DNA of 20,212 nt from Collinsella sp. GTDB taxonomy: Bacteria > Actinomycetota > Coriobacteriia > Coriobacteriales > Coriobacteriaceae. Positions 15,805-20,212 of the stretch are shown one piece after another; the stretch's first letter is position 1; each line of letters begins with the position of its first letter. The stretch spans positions 1-20,212 of the forward strand of contig WGSL01000033.1 of the NCBI GenBank assembly GCA_014871665.1. The letters run 5' to 3'. The notes below the pieces were generated by a model, which saw only the letters and a list, made by a program, of their open reading frames with translations, was not told where the DNA came from and did not search any database. Position numbers and translations under genes: made by a program.

Positions 15805-17052
15805 CTATGCAAAGCGGGCGACGAGCTCCTGGAGCACGTCGGTCATCTTGACGAGCGAACTAACCGGGACGAACTCGTTGACGCCGTGGTAGCAATAGCC
15901 GCCGGTGGAAAGGTTGGGGCAGGGCAGACCGCGGAACGACAGCTGGGCGCCGTCGGTGCCGCCGCGAATCGGCAGCACTTGGGGCTCAACGCCGCAGGCA
16001 AGGTAGGCTTCCTTGGCAACATCAATAAGCTCGGGATAGTCACGAACGATCTCGGCCATATTTCGATACTGCTGCTTAATCTCGACTGTCACGCGCTCCT
16101 CACCCAGACGCTGGTTGAGCATCGAGGCGGCGGCATCAATAAGGTCGAGTTTCTGCTGGAACTTGGCGGCGTCATGGTCGCGGATGATATAGCGCGCTGT
16201 GGCGTGATCGACGGTCGCAGATACACCCTCAAGGTGATAAAAGCCCTCGTAGCCTTCCGTATACTCCGGGCGCTGCACGTAGGGGAGCAACGCGTTGAAG
16301 TCGCAGAACAGATTGCCTGCGTTGACCATACGGCCCTTAGCGTCGCCCGGGTGGATGGACTGGCCCTCAAAGCGGACGGTCGCCTCGGCGGCGTTAAAGC
16401 ACTCCCACTCCAGCTCGCCGATGGGGCCGCCGTCGACCGTGTAGGCGTACTTGCAGCCAAAGGTATCGATATCCAACAGCTCGGCTCCGTGGCCGATTTC
16501 CTCGTCAGGGCAGAAGCAAATGCCGAGTGCAGGATGGGGCAGAGAAGGGTCCTGAGCGATACGCGCGACAAGCGACATGATCTCGGCGACGCCTGCCTTG
16601 TCGTCCGCGCCCAGCAGCGTGGTGCCATCGCTGCAGACCAGGTCCTCACCCGCGAGGTCATTCAGGGCGGGAAGCTTGGCGGTGCTCATGGCAACGGGCT
16701 TACCGTCAACCGTGCCGCAGACCAGGTCGCCGCCTTCGTGGTGTACGATGTGCGGCTTCACGCCGGCGCCCGGTGCAACTTCGGTGGTGTCGAGATGGGC
16801 GATCAGGCCCAGGGCGGGCTTATCCTCAGCGCCCGCACTTGCGGGGATATGCGCGCAGACATAGGCGTGCTCGGTCACGTGGGCATCTTCCGCACCAAGC
16901 TCGCGCAGCTCTTCAGCCAGCACGTTGGCAAGGTCAAACTGAACGGCGCTCGAGGGTACCTGGTCGCAGTTTGCATCCTCGGACTGCGTGTTGATCTGGA
17001 CGTAGCGCAAAAAGCGCTCGAGGACATCGGGGCTCGTGGTGGTGTTTTCCAT
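15805..17052 (-). CDS. pepT: Peptidase T (tripeptide aminopeptidase)
   Basis: M20-family di-zinc aminopeptidase that removes the N-terminal residue from tripeptides in the cytosol. The 415-residue protein has all metal-site residues: H86 and D88 in IAHLDTT (84-90), the bridging D150 in GADDKAG (148-154), the catalytic E184-E185 pair in CPDEEIGHG (181-189), D207 in TVDGGPIGELE, and the late His, H389, in YCYHGVNEF. The dimerisation domain lies at about 212-330 (SIHPGDAKGRMVNA). The ATG at 17052 is preceded by GGAG at 8 bases. It is the only minus-strand gene, convergent with the LCP gene and divergent from the metalloregulator, with which it shares a 120-base control region. Confidence 0.95.
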   Translation of the reverse strand: MENTTTSPDVLERFLRYVQINTQSEDANCDQVPSSAVQFDLANVLAEELRELGAEDAHVTEHAYVCAHIPASAGAEDKPALGLIAHLDTTEVAPGAGVKPHIVHHEGGDLVCGTVDGKPVAMSTAKLPALNDLAGEDLVCSDGTTLLGADDKAGVAEIMSLVARIAQDPSLPHPALGICFCPDEEIGHGAELLDIDTFGCKYAYTVDGGPIGELEWECFNAAEATVRFEGQSIHPGDAKGRMVNAGNLFCDFNALLPYVQRPEYTEGYEGFYHLEGVSATVDHATARYIIRDHDAAKFQQKLDLIDAAASMLNQRLGEERVTVEIKQQYRNMAEIVRDYPELIDVAKEAYLACGVEPQVLPIRGGTDGAQLSFRGLPCPNLSTGGYCYHGVNEFVPVSSLVKMTDVLQELVARFA

Positions 17053-17090
17053 AAAGACCGCTCCAATCTTGGTCGTCGTGTGCAACAAGA

Positions 17091-17141
17091 ACTCTAGCAC
17101 GGTATGCCACGGCATACCACGACGCTTGGATGGGGTAGAAT
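17091..17141. promoter_or_regulatory. Divergent control region with an 18-base palindrome
   Basis: GGTATGCC (17101-17108) and GGCATACC (17111-17118) form a perfect inverted repeat with a 2-base centre. It lies between a plus-strand -10 box TAGAAT (17136-17141), 31 bases before the regulator gene, and a minus-strand -10-like TAGAGT (17096-17091) facing pepT. It covers the -35 zone of the first and the spacer of the second; neither has a good -35 box. This is the arrangement of an operator controlling both genes, probably bound by the adjacent DtxR/MntR-type regulator. That assignment is inference. Confidence 0.55.
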
Positions 17142-17172
17142 CAGCCATTGAATGCAGAAGGGACGGAAGATC

Positions 17173-17595
17173 ATGGATACGACAAATAGCTCGCGCGAAC
17201 TGCATCTGACGGTGGCGAACGAAGACTACTTGGAGTGCATGGTTCGCATTGAAAGCGAAGAGGGGGAAACCAACGGTGTGCGATCGGTCGACATCGCGCA
17301 GCGCCTTGGCGTCTCCAAGGCATCGGTCAATAAAGCGGTTTCGGCGCTCAAGGCATCCGAGCTTGTCGAGCAATCGCACTACGGCAAGGTAATCCTGACC
17401 GATCGCGGCCGCGAGGTTGGCACGGCTATCTGGTACCGTCATCGCCTCATCCGCACGTTTTTGGTTCAGGAGCTCGGTGTCGAATTTGAGCGAGCCGATT
17501 CCGAGGCCTGCATGATGGAGCATGCGCTATCCGAGGACACGATGAGCCGCTGGCTCGCCTATCTCGAAAAGCAGGGAATCAGCGTCGAGGAATAG
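17173..17595 (+). CDS. DtxR/MntR-family metal-dependent transcriptional repressor
   Basis: A 140-residue, MntR-sized regulator without the SH3-like third domain of DtxR. The winged helix-turn-helix is at about 37-78 (RSVDIAQRLGVSKASVNKAV), and the dimerisation and metal-binding helices at about 82-125. Candidate ligands by alignment from memory with B. subtilis MntR are D18 and E21 (D8, E11), H90 (H77), C113 (E99), E116 and H117 (E102, H103). Cys at 113 is as in iron-responsive DtxR, so the metal could be Mn or Fe. ATG 17173 follows GGAAG; the ATG at 17152 lacks a good site. The homocysteine methyltransferase gene follows 10 bases later. Confidence 0.87.
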   Translation: MDTTNSSRELHLTVANEDYLECMVRIESEEGETNGVRSVDIAQRLGVSKASVNKAVSALKASELVEQSHYGKVILTDRGREVGTAIWYRHRLIRTFLVQELGVEFERADSEACMMEHALSEDTMSRWLAYLEKQGISVEE

Positions 17596-17605
17596 CGGGA
17601 TATAT

Positions 17606-18499
17606 ATGGATACGAGTTATTACAACCGCTTTGGTGCCGAGGAACTTGCGCGCCGCTTGTCGAGCGAGACCTTGTTGGCGCAGGGCCCCATGGGCAGTGT
17701 TTTGTTGAGTGAGTACGATGCCGCTGACATTCCACCGGCGTTTTGGAATCTGGCAGAGCCGCAGACCGTTTCTCGTATCCATCGCTTGTATGTCGCCGCC
17801 GGCGCGCAGGTGCTCATTACCAACACCTTTCAGGCATCGAGCTATGCCCTCAAGCACGACCAGATTGCGCCGTCCGTGGCGGAGGTCAATCGCGGGGCCG
17901 TCGACGATGCCCGCCAGGCGCACCCTCAGCTGCTGCTAGGCTCGATGGGCCCGATCGGTATTGAGTGGTTTGCCGAGGACTCTGCCGAGTATCGTGAAAT
18001 CCGAGGCATTGCGCGCGAACAGGCGCACACCTTGCTCAACGCCGGCGTTGACGGTCTGCTGATCGAGACGGTGACGTCTATCCGTAATTTGCAGCCCATG
18101 CTTGCCGGCGCCCGAGATGCCGCCGACGGCATGCCTGTTCTGGTGAGTTTTGTCGTTGACGATAAAGGCGACCTGTTGGGCGATGGCCTCAACATCGAGG
18201 CAGCCGTTTTGTACGCCGAAAAACACGGCGCAAATTCGGTTGGTGTTAATTGCTGTTCGCTTGCGGCCGCGAACGCGGCGGTGCCCAGGATGGTTGCATC
18301 GGCGACTACTCCCGTCACGGTGCGTCCCAACGTAGGCGATCCGGTCCAGACTCAGGATGGCCCCGTATGGCACGAGAACCCCGAAGCTTTCGCGCGCGCA
18401 TGCATCGAATGGAGACATGCCGGTGCCGCAATGGTGGGCAGTTGCTGTGGAACCACGGCAATCACTACGGCCGCGATGGCCGAGGCGCTCGATATATAA
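17606..18499 (+). CDS. Stand-alone homocysteine S-methyltransferase family protein
   Basis: The 297-residue protein matches the zinc-dependent domain that MmuM, BHMT and the N-terminus of MetH share, which methylates homocysteine to methionine. Zn-ligand cysteines are C216 in GVNCCS (213-218) and C280-C281 in GSCCGTT (278-284). Other family segments are ITNTFQAS (71-78), GSMGPIG (112-118) and LLIETVTS (151-158). Whether the donor is S-methylmethionine, a betaine or a separate methyl-carrier protein cannot be read from the sequence; no cobalamin domain is attached. It is probably co-transcribed with the metalloregulator gene and closed by a terminator 5 bases after its stop. Its ribosome site (GCGGGA) is weak. 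Confidence 0.85.
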   Translation: MDTSYYNRFGAEELARRLSSETLLAQGPMGSVLLSEYDAADIPPAFWNLAEPQTVSRIHRLYVAAGAQVLITNTFQASSYALKHDQIAPSVAEVNRGAVDDARQAHPQLLLGSMGPIGIEWFAEDSAEYREIRGIAREQAHTLLNAGVDGLLIETVTSIRNLQPMLAGARDAADGMPVLVSFVVDDKGDLLGDGLNIEAAVLYAEKHGANSVGVNCCSLAAANAAVPRMVASATTPVTVRPNVGDPVQTQDGPVWHENPEAFARACIEWRHAGAAMVGSCCGTTAITTAAMAEALDI

Positions 18500-18504
18500 A
18501 GGGC

Positions 18505-18532
18505 AAACCGCTCCATACGGGGCGGTTTTTTT
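18505..18532 (+). terminator. Intrinsic terminator after the homocysteine methyltransferase gene
   Basis: AAACCGCTCC (18505-18514) and GGGGCGGTTT (18519-18528) form a 10-bp stem with one T-G pair and loop ATAC, followed by a run of seven T (18526-18532). Confidence 0.9.
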
Positions 18533-18551
18533 ATTGCTTGCATGTCCTCGG

Positions 18552-18617
18552 CAGCATTTGCCCAAATGGTGAATGCTGGTGCCGGCAGGTTGCCGAGTGC
18601 ATGTTGCGGGTATACCC
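18552..18617. promoter_or_regulatory. Inverted repeats upstream of the phosphohexomutase gene
   Basis: CAGCATT (18552-18558) pairs with AATGCTG (18572-18578), with a competing inner pair CATTT (18555-18559) and AAATG (18564-18568). GGGTATACCC (18608-18617) is a perfect 10-base palindrome 40 bases before the start. A promoter must lie here, since a terminator ends the previous unit, but TTGCCG (18590-18595) with TATACC (18611-18616) is only a weak candidate. Confidence 0.3.
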
Positions 18618-18656
18618 CATGCGTACCATGATCCAAACACTGTGAGGTGTCTGCGC

Positions 18657-20057
18657 GTGTGCGCGATAATTCATTTTGGAACTGACGGTTGGCGCGCTCG
18701 CGTCGATGAGGACTTCACTGCCGATAACGTTGCCCGTATCGCCGATGCCGTCGGCGAGTTATGGCAAAAGACCAATCCGGGCAAAACGGTATATATAGGG
18801 TTCGACACCCGGCCCCTGGCGCGCGAGTTCGCTGAGCTTGCGGCGGGCGTGCTAGCAGCGCACGGGCTAGACGCCGTGCTCGCTTCGCGACCTGTCCCGA
18901 CCCCTGCCCTTACGTGGGCGGCGGCTTATGACGGTGAAGCGTGCGGCGCGCTCATGGTGACGGGGTCCCATCATCCGCAGGGCTATCTGTGCCTCAAGAT
19001 TCGCATGGGTGACGGCTCGACCGCCAACCAGGATGTCATCGAAGAGCTCGAAGAGACTATGGCTCCCGAGCCAATGGGGATCGAGGGGCAATATCGCACC
19101 GCGGATATCATTCCTGACTATATGCAGGCGGTGGCATCGTTTGTCGATGCCGAAGCCATCCGCGCCGCGCACTTGCGCGTGGTTGTCGATCCCATGGGCG
19201 GCGCAGCCCAGGGCTATCTAGCCGACTTGCTGCGCGAGCTTGGCGTTGAGGTGCACGAGATTCACGCCGGGCAGGCGTCTGACCAAGAAGATATCTGCCC
19301 CGACCCCGTTGAACCGTGGGTGGACGCTTGCGAGCGCACGGTTATCGAGGACGGAGCTTGCGCTGGCCTGGTGACCGACGGCGACGCCGACCGTATCGGC
19401 GCGGTTGACGAGCGCGGCAGATATATACATCCGCATCAGATCATGGCGCTCGTTTTGGGCGACTTGGTTCAATTTCGTAATTTGGAGGGGCGCGTCGTCG
19501 TCAATCTTTCATGCTCGACGCTCGTGCGTCGCATTGCCGAGGCGCTTGGCTGCCGCGTGACCGTCAAACCAGTCGGTTTCAAATATATAGCGGCGGAGAT
19601 GAAGAAGGGCGGCGTCCTCATGGGCGGCGAAGAAGCCGGTGGTATCGGCATCGCCGCGCATATGCCCGAGCGCGATGGAATCCTCGCCTGTCTGATTCTG
19701 TGTGAGCTTATGGCAAAGACGGACGCGCCTTTGGGCGTTCTGGTCGACCAACTCGAGGACAGTTTTGGTAAGACGAGTTACGGTCGACGCGATTTGCGCC
19801 TTGAGGCCGAAGATGCCGAAACGTTACGAACCCTGCTGCCGGGCGTAAACCCCAAGTCGATTTGTGGCAAGGTGCCGCAAAACGTTAGTCATATGGACGG
19901 CTTGCGTCTGTCATTCGAGGATGACACGTGGCTGCTGGTCCGTCCTAGCGGGACCGAACCAGTGGTGCGCGTCTACGCCGAGGGGTTCTCGGTGGAAGAA
20001 CGTGATGAGTTGCTCGATGCTGGCTGTGCTTTAGCTAGGGGGACGTATCCGCTTTAA
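18657..20057 (+). CDS. Phosphohexomutase (phosphoglucomutase/phosphomannomutase family)
   Basis: Interconverts hexose 1- and 6-phosphates through a phosphoserine. The 466-residue protein shows the four family loops in order: the phosphoserine loop VTGSHHPQG (101-109, S104; usually ASHNP or GSHNP), the Mg-binding DGDADRIG (241-248), the sugar-binding GGEEAGGIG (323-331) and the phosphate-binding RPSGTEPVVR (429-438). It opens with the typical IHFGTDGWRA. I chose GTG 18657, preceded by GAGGTG; an in-frame ATG at 18573 would add 28 residues unlike the family and cover the promoter region. Substrate preference (glucose, mannose or glucosamine) cannot be settled; GGEEAGG fits a glucose/mannose type better than GlmM. 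Confidence 0.88.
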   Translation: MCAIIHFGTDGWRARVDEDFTADNVARIADAVGELWQKTNPGKTVYIGFDTRPLAREFAELAAGVLAAHGLDAVLASRPVPTPALTWAAAYDGEACGALMVTGSHHPQGYLCLKIRMGDGSTANQDVIEELEETMAPEPMGIEGQYRTADIIPDYMQAVASFVDAEAIRAAHLRVVVDPMGGAAQGYLADLLRELGVEVHEIHAGQASDQEDICPDPVEPWVDACERTVIEDGACAGLVTDGDADRIGAVDERGRYIHPHQIMALVLGDLVQFRNLEGRVVVNLSCSTLVRRIAEALGCRVTVKPVGFKYIAAEMKKGGVLMGGEEAGGIGIAAHMPERDGILACLILCELMAKTDAPLGVLVDQLEDSFGKTSYGRRDLRLEAEDAETLRTLLPGVNPKSICGKVPQNVSHMDGLRLSFEDDTWLLVRPSGTEPVVRVYAEGFSVEERDELLDAGCALARGTYPL

Positions 20058-20146
20058 CCATGAGACTGCCTTATATAAAGAGATGCTCGGCGAGCGGTAG
20101 TTAACGGCTGGCAAACGTTAGTCGGATCACAAGATGTGTAGGAAAT

Positions 20147-20212
20147 GTGTACGCCCAGATTCCCGCCCCCGGCGCCCCTCCGGTCTGGCAATATATCTCC
20201 TTGCCGCGCGGC
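20147..20212 (+). CDS. Probable N-terminus of a further gene (cut by window end)
   Basis: A GTG at 20147 opens a frame of 22 codons to the window edge, with no stop and strong G/C preference at third positions. The start of the product is Met-Tyr-Ala-Gln-Ile-Pro, followed by a Pro/Ala-rich stretch and VWQYISLPRG. AGGA (20140-20143) is an RBS candidate but only 3 bases away. An overlapping ATG at 20145 gives a less coding-like frame. The function is not recognised. Confidence 0.4.
   Translation, partial: MYAQIPAPGAPPVWQYISLPRG

Noticed and set aside
18573..18656. ATG start of the phosphohexomutase at 18573
   Set aside because: The extra 28 residues are unlike the family, while GTG 18657 has GAGGTG and gives the typical start.

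Overview
The window looks like a chromosomal core region of a GC-rich Gram-positive bacterium of the Coriobacteriia, most likely Collinsella or a close relative. The basis is the GC-rich coding sequence with strong G/C preference at third codon positions, GTG and TTG starts, a complete F-type ATP synthase operon with an AtpI-like leader gene, and the overall protein repertoire. The genus call is inference from recall, not a database result. All genes run on the + strand except pepT. I see no rRNA, tRNA, CRISPR array or intact insertion sequence.

Region by region: 1-537 is AT-richer and has no convincing gene. It holds a REP-like palindrome, a second small hairpin and probably the prmC promoter. 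prmC (538-1788) encodes the release-factor methyltransferase and carries a large Ala/Glu-rich insertion. A toxin-antitoxin pair of the HigBA type (1864-2548) follows with its own promoter. Next come ywlC/tsaC (tRNA t6A synthesis), glpK (glycerol kinase) and upp (uracil salvage). At 5809-5986 there are hairpins and a good sigma70-type promoter, and then the atp operon: atpI-like, atpB, E, F, H, A, G, D, C (6048-12931). It is closed by a strong terminator only 14 bases from the TTG start of murA. murA is followed by an LCP-family cell-wall polymer ligase gene. Three hairpins separate that gene from the convergent pepT (minus strand). pepT is divergent from a DtxR/MntR-type metal-dependent repressor gene, which is followed after 10 bases by a stand-alone homocysteine S-methyltransferase gene. 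A phosphohexomutase gene and the probable first 22 codons of a further gene end the window.

How they work together: most genes are housekeeping (translation termination, tRNA modification, nucleotide salvage, energy coupling, peptidoglycan and cell-wall assembly). The c subunit sequence points to H+ rather than Na+ coupling. The part most suggestive of local regulation is 15805-18499: a metalloregulator with a mixed Mn/Fe-type metal site, an 18-base perfect palindrome between its gene and pepT, and two flanking genes that both encode zinc-type metalloenzymes.

I did not find a convincing undescribed system. The best leads are the PrmC insertion, the pepT/metalloregulator intergenic palindrome, the signal-peptide-like N-terminus of AtpF, and the REP-like/AT-rich element at the left edge.
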